Source: Candidatus Nitrosopumilus sp. (GTDB lineage Archaea; Thermoproteota; Nitrososphaeria; Nitrososphaerales; Nitrosopumilaceae). Taken from it: a DNA stretch of 64,000 nt. The notes under the pieces were generated by a model. The model searched no databases. It was not told the DNA's origin and was given only the letters and a program-made list of their open reading frames with translations. The stretch is taken from NCBI GenBank assembly GCA_025699075.1, contig JAILWG010000007.1:1-64000 (forward strand), written 5' to 3'. This document shows positions 1-7,720 of this stretch, in pieces (the first letter of the stretch is position 1; every line of letters starts with the position of its first letter). The position numbers were made by a program, and so were the translations under genes.

Positions 1-124
1 AAAGAAAAAGACTGCAGCTAAAAAGAAACCAGCAAAGAAAAAGACTGCAGCTAAAAAGAAACCAGCAAAGAAAAAGACTGCAGCTAAAAAGAAACCAGCA
101 AAGAAAAAGACTGCAGCTAAAAAG
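1..124. repeat. 33-bp tandem repeat
   Basis: A 33-bp unit, aagaaaaagactgcagctaa followed by aaagaaaccagca, is repeated head to tail about 3.7 times with no substitutions that I can see. It is in frame, so copy-number change would alter the lysine-rich tail length without a frameshift. Confidence 0.85.
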
Positions 125-139
125 AAATCTAAACGTTAA
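1..139 (+). CDS. Lysine/alanine/proline-rich repeat protein, C-terminal end (partial)
   Basis: The gene enters from the left edge and ends at the TAA at 137-139; the frame is open from base 2. It encodes an 11-residue repeat (KKKTAAKKKPA) in about four copies followed by KKSKR. This very basic low-complexity tail resembles histone H1-like nucleic-acid-binding tails found at the end of several archaeal and bacterial proteins. The N-terminal domain is outside the window, so function is not assignable. The repeat is also nearly perfect in DNA with a 33-bp period. Confidence 0.75.
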   Translation, partial: KKKTAAKKKPAKKKTAAKKKPAKKKTAAKKKPAKKKTAAKKKSKR

Positions 140-203
140 TCTTTTACAGGTTGACTATGTCTTTTCTATAACATAAAAGTGGCTTTATTTCATAATTTTT
201 GAA

Positions 204-800
204 ATGAAAAAACGTGGTCTGATTGTTGTTCTTATTGGATTGCTTTTGGTTGGCATTGCACTTTCTGTGATTACTTTTACTATTCCTTCAAACATTACAG
301 ATTCATCTATGGCTTCTATGTTTGAGAGCATGTTTGATGAAATAACTACTGAAATCGAAATTATGCCTGGAGATTCTGCATTTGTCTCATATGATGCATC
401 TTCATATGATTCCTCTTTGCTTTGGGGGATTCAAAATATTGGTTATGTTTCTGGGGATGCATTGCACATAAAAATTTCAAATATTTTTGGAGATGATTAT
501 GGTGAATTTGTAATGTCTGAACCAATTCTATTTGATGTCTTGAATGTTTTTCAGTCTGATTCATTAAATTTTGAAATTAAAAATACTGGTTCTAAAACTG
601 TAAGCATCATCATGATGTTTTCTGAGAATCCCGAAAATTCTGACGCTCTGTCTAATCCTGATTCTAAAATAATGAATATGGTTGTACCTCTTGTCATTTC
701 TGGGTTTTTGCTAATTTTAGGAATTATTGTCTCTATAATTGGGGTGATTGTAATTTTAGTTGATTTGAAAAATAATTCAGATGATAAAAGAAATTATTGA
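204..800 (+). CDS. Membrane-anchored hypothetical protein with two terminal TM segments
   Basis: The 198-residue protein has a hydrophobic segment at about residues 5-27 and a second at about 157-186, separated by a roughly 125-residue acidic, serine-rich extracytoplasmic domain. A short charged tail (DLKNNSDDKRNY) follows. The ATG lies about 27 nt after a cataaaag TATA-like element, consistent with a leaderless transcript. I recognise no family. The layout suits a cell-surface domain tethered at both ends; this is inference. Confidence 0.7.
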   Translation: MKKRGLIVVLIGLLLVGIALSVITFTIPSNITDSSMASMFESMFDEITTEIEIMPGDSAFVSYDASSYDSSLLWGIQNIGYVSGDALHIKISNIFGDDYGEFVMSEPILFDVLNVFQSDSLNFEIKNTGSKTVSIIMMFSENPENSDALSNPDSKIMNMVVPLVISGFLLILGIIVSIIGVIVILVDLKNNSDDKRNY

Positions 801-829
801 GGAATAACTCTGCAAAAGTTCACAATTAA
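794..829. repeat. Short dispersed repeat, copy 1
   Basis: The 20-bp string ttattgaggaataactctgc at 794-813, then five different bases, then ttcacaatta, recurs at 2018-2052. This copy overlaps the stop codon of the preceding membrane protein gene. Confidence 0.7.
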
Positions 830-857
830 TCTGTAACATTATTTGTCGACAAGAATA

Positions 858-867
858 TCTTTAAATG
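858..867 (+). promoter_or_regulatory. TATA-like box for the secreted protein gene
   Basis: The sequence tctttaaatg is centred about 27 nt before the ATG at 890, the usual archaeal TATA-to-TSS spacing, so transcription would start at or next to the start codon. Confidence 0.55.
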
Positions 868-889
868 AACTTCTCGATTTTGAACACTA

Positions 890-1927
890 ATGACTAAAAC
901 AATATGGACTATGACTATCGCTACCATACTTGTCGCTGGACTTGTTGCACCTGCATTCACAAATAATGCATATGCCGCAACTGGATTTGCTGGAGATTAT
1001 GATCCTGTAAATTGGACATTGACAAATACAAATACTGACGGTTTTGTTCTAACTAGTGGTGCACCTGCTAGCATAGAATTAGTTGGTGGGGATCAAGGAT
1101 TTGGTGGATCAGGTGATACTGATTATACTGTACCTGTTGCATGTGAAGGAGACATTTCATTTGATTGGACATACAAAACTCTTGACTTTTCACCTTTTTG
1201 GGATCCTGCAGGATATTTGGTGAATGGAGCATTCATCCAACTTAGTGATAATGCAGGTTTAACTTCTCAAACGGGTTCAACAACAGTCACTGTTTCTGAT
1301 GGAGATGTCTTTGGATTTAGAGTTCACACTGTAGATAACATATTTGGAGAAGGATCTTTTGCAACTATCACAAATCTTCAAACTCCTGATTGCACACTTG
1401 ACTTGCAAGGCGAAAAACTATCTGTAATTTCCACGCTAGAGTCACTAAAAACTGGTGATGAAAAAACAGACAAGAAAATTGACAAAGTAATTAAACACAT
1501 TATCAAAAGCACTGATGATAAATTCTGGGAAGATGAAGAAACCTTAGTTGACGACAAAAAATCAAAGAAGGTATTTGATGAGGAGAAAAAGGCTGTTAAG
1601 GGTCTCAAGAAACTTATCAAAAAAGCAGACATTCCACTTCAGAATTCAATCTTAGATGTAGTCAATATCCTTCTTGATGTTGATAGAGCCCTGGCTGAAA
1701 ATGCAATTACAGAGGCATCAATATTTGCTGGTGACAAAAAAGTTGACAAAGAACTAGAAAAGTCACATAGAGAACTAGGCAAGGTACAGAAGGAACTTGA
1801 TAAGGCACAAGAAGAGATAGACAATGGCAAACCTGACAAGGCACTTGACAAATATGGAAAAGCAATAGACAAGTTCAAGAAAGCATGGGAACATGCACGA
1901 CACGCAATAAAACACGCAACCACATAA
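890..1927 (+). CDS. Secreted hypothetical protein with C-terminal helical domain
   Basis: The 345-residue protein begins with a Sec-type signal peptide (hydrophobic residues 5-24, then NNAYAATG, likely cleavage after AYA). Residues about 30-165 look like a beta-rich surface domain with two cysteines. From about 170 the sequence becomes charged and helical, with strong heptad-like Lys/Glu/Leu patterns (for example KELEKSHRELGKVQKELDKA at about 285-304), suggesting a coiled-coil or helical bundle. It resembles lineage-specific surface proteins of ammonia-oxidising archaea. No catalytic motif is visible and the function is unknown. Confidence 0.75.
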   Translation: MTKTIWTMTIATILVAGLVAPAFTNNAYAATGFAGDYDPVNWTLTNTNTDGFVLTSGAPASIELVGGDQGFGGSGDTDYTVPVACEGDISFDWTYKTLDFSPFWDPAGYLVNGAFIQLSDNAGLTSQTGSTTVTVSDGDVFGFRVHTVDNIFGEGSFATITNLQTPDCTLDLQGEKLSVISTLESLKTGDEKTDKKIDKVIKHIIKSTDDKFWEDEETLVDDKKSKKVFDEEKKAVKGLKKLIKKADIPLQNSILDVVNILLDVDRALAENAITEASIFAGDKKVDKELEKSHRELGKVQKELDKAQEEIDNGKPDKALDKYGKAIDKFKKAWEHARHAIKHATT

Positions 1928-2017
1928 TCTCTCTTTTTCTTTTTTATTTACTTCTTAAATTCTATAGATGTTACTAACAGATATAGAAAATAAAATAAAT
2001 TTTGTATTGTGATTTTC

Positions 2018-2052
2018 TTATTGAGGAATAACTCTGCTTTTTTTCACAATTA
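2018..2052. repeat. Short dispersed repeat, copy 2
   Basis: Second copy of ttattgaggaataactctgc plus ttcacaatta, about 1.2 kb after the first and about 90 bp past the stop of the secreted protein gene. The rest of this roughly 240-bp intergenic stretch (1928-2165) shows no coding potential that I can see. Confidence 0.7.
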
Positions 2053-2165
2053 TTGAGAGATGTGAGTTCAGAATCAGTAGGTTGCATAATTCATTTTAAC
2101 AAATAATTGGTTTTTGGAGTTTAGAATCTTATCTAAGTAAATTTTAAATTTTTTAATATTTTTAA

Positions 2166-2345
2166 TCAAAAAGGCTTTTCTGTGAATTTTTTACATTCGC
2201 AATTTCTACAATTAATCCGATTTTGTTTTGGATATACTGCCCTGCCTCCTCCTTTTAAACCTAAAATTGGCCCAAGATGATGGCTTGTTTGATAATGCCC
2301 ACAGATACATTTTGGACCATACGTGTCTTCGTTTCTATCGATCAT
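2166..2345 (-). CDS. Small Cys-rich zinc-ribbon-like protein (59 aa, not in ORF track)
   Basis: Reading the minus strand from the ATG at 2345-2343 gives 59 residues ending in TGA at 2168-2166. The protein has a CxC pair (KCICGHYQTSHH), further on a CxxC-x-C cluster (NCRNCECKKF), and a glycine-rich middle (GLKGGGR). The spacing suits a small metal-binding domain. Its ATG overlaps the stop of the upstream 74-aa membrane gene by ATGA, arguing for translational coupling and against a chance ORF. Function unknown. Confidence 0.6.
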   Translation of the reverse strand: MIDRNEDTYGPKCICGHYQTSHHLGPILGLKGGGRAVYPKQNRINCRNCECKKFTEKPF

Positions 2346-2566
2346 TTTTCAGATAACTTGCTCCATCTATAATTAAATAAAATATAGATTACTCCAATAA
2401 AAATAAAGAAAAGACTTCCTACAGCACCAATGAAAATTTTGTCTCTAGATATGCTGGGTTCTGAAAAAGAATCAGAAAACATCAAAAGATTAACTGTATG
2501 AAAAAACAATAAACTCGCAATAACAATTACACTTGAACCAATTACTAGAATTTTCCAAGTTTTCAT
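2342..2566 (-). CDS. Small two-TM membrane protein
   Basis: The 74-residue protein has hydrophobic segments at about residues 7-29 and 46-65 separated by a short serine-rich polar loop. It is followed with a 4-nt overlap by the 59-residue cysteine-rich ORF, so the two probably form a bicistronic unit. I recognise no family; the short length makes it moderately certain only. Confidence 0.55.
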   Translation of the reverse strand: MKTWKILVIGSSVIVIASLLFFHTVNLLMFSDSFSEPSISRDKIFIGAVGSLFFIFIGVIYILFNYRWSKLSEK

Positions 2567-2765
2567 AAATTATTACAACTCAATTTCATTATATTATTAT
2601 TCAACAATTTACGCACCAATGAGGATTTTGTCTTTTTACTATGGTCGATAAACTCACTATATTCTACCAGTAGGTTAGCTAATCTGTTTTAACTAATGTT
2701 TGGTTTACTGGTGGTCTATTCGTGGTCTACCATAATCTTTTAGATCTACTACATCTGTAATATCT

Positions 2766-3260
2766 TCATGCAAACAATATCAACCAAATTGGATAAAGAC
2801 ACAGCAAGTAAGTTTCTTGAAATCTGCAAGTGAGGATTAAACGCCTAATCTGTTCTGTTGTAATCGCTTTATCCCCTCCTAACTTCTTGAGTGCTGGGTA
2901 TAATTCTTCTATTGATTCTTTATTAAATTTACAACCATTTACCTTGAGAAATTTGAAAACCCCTGCTAAATAATTGGGAACTGAATTAGGGCTTAAATCT
3001 CCAGATTCACATCTTTTTCTTAAATGAATTACATAATCTTGCATAATCTCATTTTTCTCAAATTCTGACAATAATACAAAAGATTCATGGTCTTTGTTTG
3101 AAAACTTCAAAAAGAAATTTAGAACTTTATCATACGCTTGAAAAGTTCTTTTAGATTTACAAGAATTTTGGAAAAGAACTAGGCATCTGGGAGTTTTATT
3201 CATAGATTTTCTTTTGTTTTGTTCTTTATAGTCAAAGTAGCCTACATTCTCTATAGTCAT
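2766..3260 (-). pseudogene. Truncated tyrosine recombinase (integrase), N-terminal part only
   Basis: The first 145 or so residues resemble the SAM-like core-binding domain of archaeal tyrosine recombinases (KRTFQAYDKVLNFFLKF, then SPNSVPNYLAGVFKFLKVNG and KAITTEQIRRLILTC). The catalytic domain carrying the R-H-R-Y residues should follow but is absent. The last roughly 20 residues (RFQETYLLCLYPIWLILFA) read antisense through the neighbouring gene fragment. The protein should be inactive. It lies 0.5 kb from tRNA-Leu, a typical integration target, and is probably a remnant of an integrated element. Confidence 0.75.
2768..2833 (+). pseudogene. 5' fragment of a small (possibly RHH-type) gene, truncated
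   Basis: ATG at 2768 begins a 21-residue peptide (MQTISTKLDKDTASKFLEIC then K and stop). It looks like the first strand and helix of a ribbon-helix-helix-type small protein, but the rest is missing. The fragment ends exactly where the opposing integrase fragment loses similarity, so both seem cut at one junction near 2820-2835. Family assignment is tentative. Confidence 0.4.
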
Positions 3261-3305
3261 GACTAATGACTATATTCGAAAAATTAATTCTGTATTTATG
3301 AAAAA

Positions 3306-3620
3306 TTATTGAGGATTAATATCCATCTTGCCAAATTTGCCTTTGGTTAGGGATACTTCACCTTTGAACTCATTGGTATATCCATTTGTAATGACAACTG
3401 TATCTCCAACATTTACTGCTTTGATGTCGTCGCCCCACAATGTGAGTTTCATTTGGTCATCTTCAGTTTCACCGTTTGAAATTATCGCATCACAGACATC
3501 CACTGTGCCCCCACTTTTGAGATTGACAGTTCTGGCGTCTCCTTTGCTTTTAACAACAGCTTCAACATTTACTCCGCTTCGCATTTTTTTTGCTTCGGAA
3601 ATTGGTATGAATTCTGACAT
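3306..3620 (-). CDS. OB-fold single-stranded DNA-binding protein (SSB/RPA-like)
   Basis: The 104-residue protein matches the small single-OB-fold archaeal type: an N-terminal strand (SGVNVEAVVKSKGDARTVNL), then DQMKLTLWGDDIKAVNVGDT and VVITNGYTNEFKGEVSLTKG, the signature of RPA70/SSB OB domains that bind ssDNA in replication and repair. There is no zinc finger or acidic C-terminal tail, so it is a minimal version. It diverges from tRNA-Leu and sits next to the integrase remnant but looks intact. The family is clear; the precise in vivo role is inferred. Confidence 0.8.
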   Translation of the reverse strand: MSEFIPISEAKKMRSGVNVEAVVKSKGDARTVNLKSGGTVDVCDAIISNGETEDDQMKLTLWGDDIKAVNVGDTVVITNGYTNEFKGEVSLTKGKFGKMDINPQ

Positions 3621-3739
3621 TATTTTTGAGTCAATTTCGCACGATTATAAGCTTTGTTAAAAAATTAGTAAAATCATGGATCTTTTTTTATTTTTTCAAA
3701 ATAGTAATTGAGAAATATTGGTCAATACACAATCTCGTT

Positions 3740-3840
3740 GCAGAGGTATCGAAGCCCGGTCAACCGAGAGGGACTCAAGATCCACAAAATTGGAAATCCC
3801 TTCTCTCAGGAGTTCGTGGGTTCGAATCCCACCCTCTGCA
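3740..3840 (+). tRNA. tRNA-Leu(CAA) with a 16-nt intron
   Basis: The acceptor stem gcagagg/cctctgc (3740-3746/3833-3839), T arm gtggg-ttcgaat-cccac and a variable arm of class II length are all visible. The anticodon stem aggga/tccct closes only if about 16 nt (3780-3795) is removed after position 37, leaving loop ctcaaga with anticodon CAA at 3776-3778. The intron pairs tcaa with ttgg, giving a bulge-helix-bulge-like splice structure. No CCA is encoded. An ORF in the track over this gene is spurious. Confidence 0.88.
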
Positions 3841-3884
3841 CTAAATTTTAATTAAAATTACAAATTCAGGTGAAATTTCTGAAA

Positions 3885-4007
3885 TTATGCTACAATTGTT
3901 TTGACTTTAGTTATGGAATGTTCTGAAATTCGTTTGTGCATTTCAGCAAGTTGATCGTCCTTGAATGATAAATTGCATCTAAAACACTTCCAAACCATCT
4001 CGGACAT
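3885..4007 (-). CDS. 40-aa C2H2-like zinc-finger protein (not in ORF track)
   Basis: The minus-strand ATG at 4007-4005 opens MSEMVWKCFRCNLSFKDDQL, then AEMHKRISEH and a basic tail ending IVA before TAA. The CxxC-x12-H-x5-H spacing is that of a single C2H2 zinc finger, common as tiny stand-alone proteins in archaea. Downstream there is only tRNA-Leu. No partner or target can be inferred. Confidence 0.6.
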   Translation of the reverse strand: MSEMVWKCFRCNLSFKDDQLAEMHKRISEHSITKVKTIVA

Positions 4008-4133
4008 GGTATAATTAGGCACAAATTGCATATAAAGATATTGCATCATTGATCCAATTTTTTACAATACATGATCATAGTTTTGAAAAACATGAAATTT
4101 TTATAATTTTTTAGATCATAATGAAATTTTTTC

Positions 4134-4208
4134 ATGACTGAACCCAAATCCAAGGGTTTAGAAACAAAAAAAATGTTACAATTTTTGAAAGATGTTAGAT
4201 ATTTTTGA
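4134..4208 (+). CDS. Possible upstream ORF overlapping the VTT-protein start
   Basis: ATG at 4134 begins a 24-codon ORF (MTEPKSKGLETKKMLQFLKD and VRYF) ending at 4208, past the ATG of the next gene at 4192 and in another frame. A TATA-like tttataat lies about 27-30 nt before 4134, so the transcript may begin at this ATG rather than at the main gene. It could be a regulatory uORF or chance; confidence is low. Confidence 0.3.
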   Translation: MTEPKSKGLETKKMLQFLKDVRYF

Positions 4209-4812
4209 AATTTTTGGAAAATTTTCATATTTTGGAATTTTTCTTGTACTAATTGGAGTAAATGCCTCTCCGATTTTGATGCCGCCAAGCTGGATTATTC
4301 TGACATCTTTTTATCTTCTAGATCCATCATTGAATGTTGTAATTCTTGCCATGGTTGGGGCCACAGGAGCTACCCTTGGCAGATTTGCTCTAAAGCGAAT
4401 TAGTGTGCTTTTTAGGAGGTTTGTCGCAGAAGAACAAAAATCAAATCTTGATGTGATTGGAGATTATCTAAACCGAAAAAAATACGGTTATGTGATTGCC
4501 TCTTTTCTGTTTGGTGCAACCCCTCTTCCAAGTAACATGTTGTTTATTGCGTATGGATTAATGCGTGCCAAAAGTTTGGGCATATATGTTGGATTTTGGT
4601 TTGGTCGAACGCTCTCATATGTTGTCATGATTTATTTTGGCAATGCTGTTTTGACCCCTTTCTTAGAAATATTTGAGGATCGTCTAACTGGAATTTTATT
4701 AATTGACGGAGTTGGTATTGGGTCGATTATTCTCTTTGCATCTGTAAACTGGACTCTTTTAATTACTCAAAGAAAATTAAAATTTGTCAAACCAAAAATA
4801 TGGAGATTCTAA
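4192..4812 (+). CDS. VTT/SNARE-associated (DedA-like) integral membrane protein
   Basis: The 206-residue protein has about five hydrophobic segments and features of the VTT domain: a re-entrant-like stretch (NASPILMPPSWIILTSFYLL), a glycine-rich GATGATLGRF, and a later SFLFGATPLPSNMLFIAYGL. DedA/VTT proteins are thought to be membrane transporters or lipid scramblases. The HD-domain gene starts on the base after its stop, so the two are probably co-transcribed. The 24-codon upstream ORF complicates the start; the ATG at 4192 gives a sensible N-terminus just before TM1. Confidence 0.75.
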   Translation: MLDIFEIFGKFSYFGIFLVLIGVNASPILMPPSWIILTSFYLLDPSLNVVILAMVGATGATLGRFALKRISVLFRRFVAEEQKSNLDVIGDYLNRKKYGYVIASFLFGATPLPSNMLFIAYGLMRAKSLGIYVGFWFGRTLSYVVMIYFGNAVLTPFLEIFEDRLTGILLIDGVGIGSIILFASVNWTLLITQRKLKFVKPKIWRF

Positions 4813-5439
4813 ATGTCTGTTCTTGATTCTATAAAAAATGAAGTAAAAGAAATGGTGGATAATGACTCTGCTCATGATTTTCAACATGTCATGAGAGTAT
4901 ACAAAAATGCACAAAAACTGTGCAAGCAAGAAAAGGCAAATAAAAAATTAGTTCTTAGTGCTGCACTACTTCATGATATTGTTTCATATCCCAAATCTGA
5001 CAAGCGCTCAAAAAATTCTTCTGTGGAAAGTGCAAAAAAATCTAAACCTCTTTTAGAAAAATATGGTTTCTCAAAAGAAGAAATTGTAATTGTATCTGAA
5101 GCAATACGGGATCACAGCTTTTCACGAAACAAAATCCCTGCAACTCTCGAAGGAAAAATTCTCCAAGATGCTGATAGGCTTGATGCTTTAGGTGCAATAG
5201 GTATTGCTAGAGTTTTTGCTACTGGCGGTTCACTCAAAAGATCCTTTTACAATACTGATGATCCTTTCTGTCAAACAAGAATGCCTGATGATAAAACTTG
5301 GACTATAGATCATTTTTATCAAAAATTGCTAAAACTAGAATCTTTAATGAATACAAAATCCGGGAAAATTGAAGCAAAAAAGCGAACTATGGTGATAAAG
5401 GAATTTCTAAAACAACTAGGAAAGGAAATTAATTCTTAA
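4813..5439 (+). CDS. HD-domain metal-dependent phosphohydrolase
   Basis: The 208-residue protein shows the HD superfamily ligands in order: H in HDFQHVMRVY (about 21-30), the HD pair in ALLHDIVSYP, HSFSRNK, and the downstream D in DADRLDALGAIG (about 119-130). This pattern resembles the YedJ/MJ-type subgroup of HD hydrolases acting on phosphomonoesters or nucleotides. The substrate is unknown. It abuts the VTT gene with no gap. Confidence 0.8.
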   Translation: MSVLDSIKNEVKEMVDNDSAHDFQHVMRVYKNAQKLCKQEKANKKLVLSAALLHDIVSYPKSDKRSKNSSVESAKKSKPLLEKYGFSKEEIVIVSEAIRDHSFSRNKIPATLEGKILQDADRLDALGAIGIARVFATGGSLKRSFYNTDDPFCQTRMPDDKTWTIDHFYQKLLKLESLMNTKSGKIEAKKRTMVIKEFLKQLGKEINS

Positions 5440-5520
5440 ATTTCTCAAAATCTGTCTTAATTTTGGTCTGGTTTTTTATGATGAAAATATTGTTATAAGT
5501 TAAAAATTTGAAAGAATCAA

Positions 5521-7149
5521 TTGAATCTATTAGAAAAAATTGAAAAATCTTTTCAAACTACTAGTGATCATAAATTCTCAGAATCTAAAAAAGGAATGGT
5601 TTCATCTGCCTTTCCTGATGCTACTGATGCAGGCGTTGAAATGCTCAAAAAAGGAGGAAATGCAATAGATGCTGCATGTGCAACTGCTTTGGCGTTAGGA
5701 GTGTGTGAACCTCAAGCCTCTGGAATCGGAGGTCAATCAATGGGAATAATTCACATAAACGGAAAAACAATCTGTATAGATGGTTCTACTAGGGCTCCTT
5801 CTTTAGCTTTACCTAGTAAATTCAAAAACAAACTAGATAGATCAATTGGATACAAGTCAACAACAGTCCCCAGTACTATTGCAGTTATGGGATTTCTGAA
5901 TGAGAAATATGGAAATCTTGAATGGGCTCAAATACTAAAACCTGCAATAAGAATTGCAAAAAAAGGATACAAAATTTCAACACTTCAACATGATTTGCAA
6001 CAACGTGAACTAGAAAGTTTTAACAAAGTAAAGTCTAAATCTGGAGCAAAGTATTTTCTCAAAGATGGAACAATTCCTTATGACACAAAAGATCTTTTTG
6101 TCCAAGATGATTTAGCAGAATTACTAACATATCTAGCTGGCAACGGATACAGATCATTTTATCATGGAAAAATTCCAAAAATGATAGATGCTGATATGCA
6201 AAAAAACAAAGGGTTGCTACGAGAAGAGGATCTAGTTTTAATTCCAAAAATAATTGAACGTGAACCTCTAGTTGGAAAATATAGAAATATGACCGTCAAA
6301 ACGTTTCCTCCTCCCGCAGCAGGTAGAATACTGTTGCTTATTTTGATGCTACTAAATCAACTTCCTACTAACACTATCAAAAAAAATCGATTAGAATTTT
6401 ATCACTATTTAGTAGAAACATTCAAGAGATCTCTTTCATTTCGTACTCAGCGCCCATATGATGTAGCAACATACAAACAAATTGATGACAAATTATTATT
6501 TGACAAGTCTTTTCTCAAACATTTATCGGAATCTATCATAGATGGAATATCTATCTCTAATCATAATGTAAAATTCCATGATGAAGATACTACACATCTT
6601 TCTGTAATGGATGATGAAGGTAATGCTGCAGGAATTACTCAATCTGTTGAATTAGTATATGGTTCAAAAGCTGCAGCAGACGGTTTGGGGTTTTTGTATA
6701 ATTGCTACATGTCCTCTTTTGAATATGAAAATATCAATTATCCTCATTATTTACGTCCAAACTCGAGTCCCTGGACATCTGTTGCCCCTACTATATTATT
6801 TCATAAAAACAAACCATGGATGATTCTTGGAACTCCTGGCAGTGATAGAATTCCTACCGTAACTGCCCAATTCATATCATCAATGATTGATTCGGGTCTC
6901 AGTCCAAATGATGCTATGGATAAACCAAGAATACATTGTACTGTGGATGGCAAAATTACTGTTGAAGGAGAAAGATTTGACGATCGTGTAATTCCGTATT
7001 TGGCTGAGTTGGGATATAAAATAGAATTAAAAGAATCTTATTCGTATTATCATGGAGCAATCCATGCCGTTATTAAAAAACAAAGTTCCAAAGGATTTCA
7101 AGGAATTGCAGAAGTAAGAAGGGATGGAATTGCAAAAGGGATTGATTGA
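5521..7149 (+). CDS. ggt: Gamma-glutamyltranspeptidase family hydrolase
   Basis: The 542-residue protein starts at a TTG about 22 nt after a TATA-like ataagttaaaa. The family framework is clear: MLKKGGNAIDAACATALALG, then GIGGQSMGIIHINGK. The autoprocessing site is DTTHLSVMDDEGNAAGITQS, where T357 should become the N-terminal nucleophile of the small subunit. No signal peptide is seen, so it is probably cytosolic, unlike periplasmic bacterial GGT. It may act on glutathione-like or gamma-glutamyl compounds; the true substrate is unknown because thaumarchaea are not known glutathione users. Confidence 0.85.
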   Translation: MNLLEKIEKSFQTTSDHKFSESKKGMVSSAFPDATDAGVEMLKKGGNAIDAACATALALGVCEPQASGIGGQSMGIIHINGKTICIDGSTRAPSLALPSKFKNKLDRSIGYKSTTVPSTIAVMGFLNEKYGNLEWAQILKPAIRIAKKGYKISTLQHDLQQRELESFNKVKSKSGAKYFLKDGTIPYDTKDLFVQDDLAELLTYLAGNGYRSFYHGKIPKMIDADMQKNKGLLREEDLVLIPKIIEREPLVGKYRNMTVKTFPPPAAGRILLLILMLLNQLPTNTIKKNRLEFYHYLVETFKRSLSFRTQRPYDVATYKQIDDKLLFDKSFLKHLSESIIDGISISNHNVKFHDEDTTHLSVMDDEGNAAGITQSVELVYGSKAAADGLGFLYNCYMSSFEYENINYPHYLRPNSSPWTSVAPTILFHKNKPWMILGTPGSDRIPTVTAQFISSMIDSGLSPNDAMDKPRIHCTVDGKITVEGERFDDRVIPYLAELGYKIELKESYSYYHGAIHAVIKKQSSKGFQGIAEVRRDGIAKGID

Positions 7150-7222
7150 CTAATTCAGAGCAGAAAAAATTCAATAATATGTGTCTTAGATTTGGTGATT
7201 TGTAAATCAAATAACTTTTGTT

Positions 7223-7247
7223 TTGATTTAATTCAGGATTAAATCAA
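7223..7247. repeat. Inverted repeat (10-bp arms, 5-nt loop)
   Basis: ttgatttaat-tcagg-attaaatcaa forms a perfect 10-bp hairpin about 75 bp downstream of the GGT stop. It could act as an operator or mark the 3' end of the GGT transcript. It has no strong T-tract directly after it. Confidence 0.55.
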
Positions 7248-7301
7248 TTTGTATTTTGTTTAATAATTTATTTTCAGTTTTACTCATGCAAGGTGAAATA
7301 A

Positions 7302-7412
7302 ATGACGGAATGGGTGTATTTGGTAGATTATTTTGTATCTGAATTCAGACATAGAATCCAATACAAATTTGATAATTCTATGGAAAAACTGTTACAGGTT
7401 GTTAAACTTTAG
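7302..7412 (+). CDS. Possible 36-aa microprotein
   Basis: ATG at 7302 opens a short ORF (MTEWVYLVDYFVSEFRHRIQ, then YKFDNSMEKLLQVVKL) preceded by an aggtga Shine-Dalgarno-like string six bases upstream. It ends inside the last codons of the opposing 103-aa gene. The amphipathic sequence is plausible but could be chance. Confidence 0.3.
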   Translation: MTEWVYLVDYFVSEFRHRIQYKFDNSMEKLLQVVKL

Positions 7413-7720
7413 CCATAATCGACATATCTGTCATAGCGTGTCTCAATCTCTTTGTTTTCACCTGATTTTATCTTCTCATACTCTTCGTTTTTCCTAAATT
7501 CGATATATTTTCTGATTTCCTCAAATTCTTCTTCTTTTGGAAAAGAGTCAAACACAGGCTCTGCTAGCTGTAAATATTCTATAGTTTTCTCACGAAATTC
7601 TTCTCTTGTTGGCTTTTTGATTCCTTTCATTCTGAACCAAACTGCAGTCCAGCTTGCGCCTATGACATGTGGCATTAAGTCAAATGCTCTTTGAATTTCA
7701 AAACGCTCGTCGTTTCTCAT
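7409..7720 (-). CDS. Hypothetical protein in the haem operon
   Basis: The 103-residue protein is mostly helical and highly charged at its C-terminus (EEEFEEIRKYIEFRKNEEYE). The N-terminal half contains an aromatic stretch (PHVIGASWTAVWFRMKGIKK). No known motif is recognised. Its start overlaps the hemB stop by four bases (ATGA), so it is translationally coupled to hemB and may have a haem- or tetrapyrrole-related role; that is inferred only from context. Confidence 0.65.
   Translation of the reverse strand: MRNDERFEIQRAFDLMPHVIGASWTAVWFRMKGIKKPTREEFREKTIEYLQLAEPVFDSFPKEEEFEEIRKYIEFRKNEEYEKIKSGENKEIETRYDRYVDYG

Noticed and set aside
3626-3844. 72-aa plus-strand ORF
   Set aside because: It reads through tRNA-Leu, which has a complete fold.
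4046-4288. 80-aa minus-strand ORF
   Set aside because: It overlaps the start of the VTT gene antisense and has low-complexity AT-derived composition.
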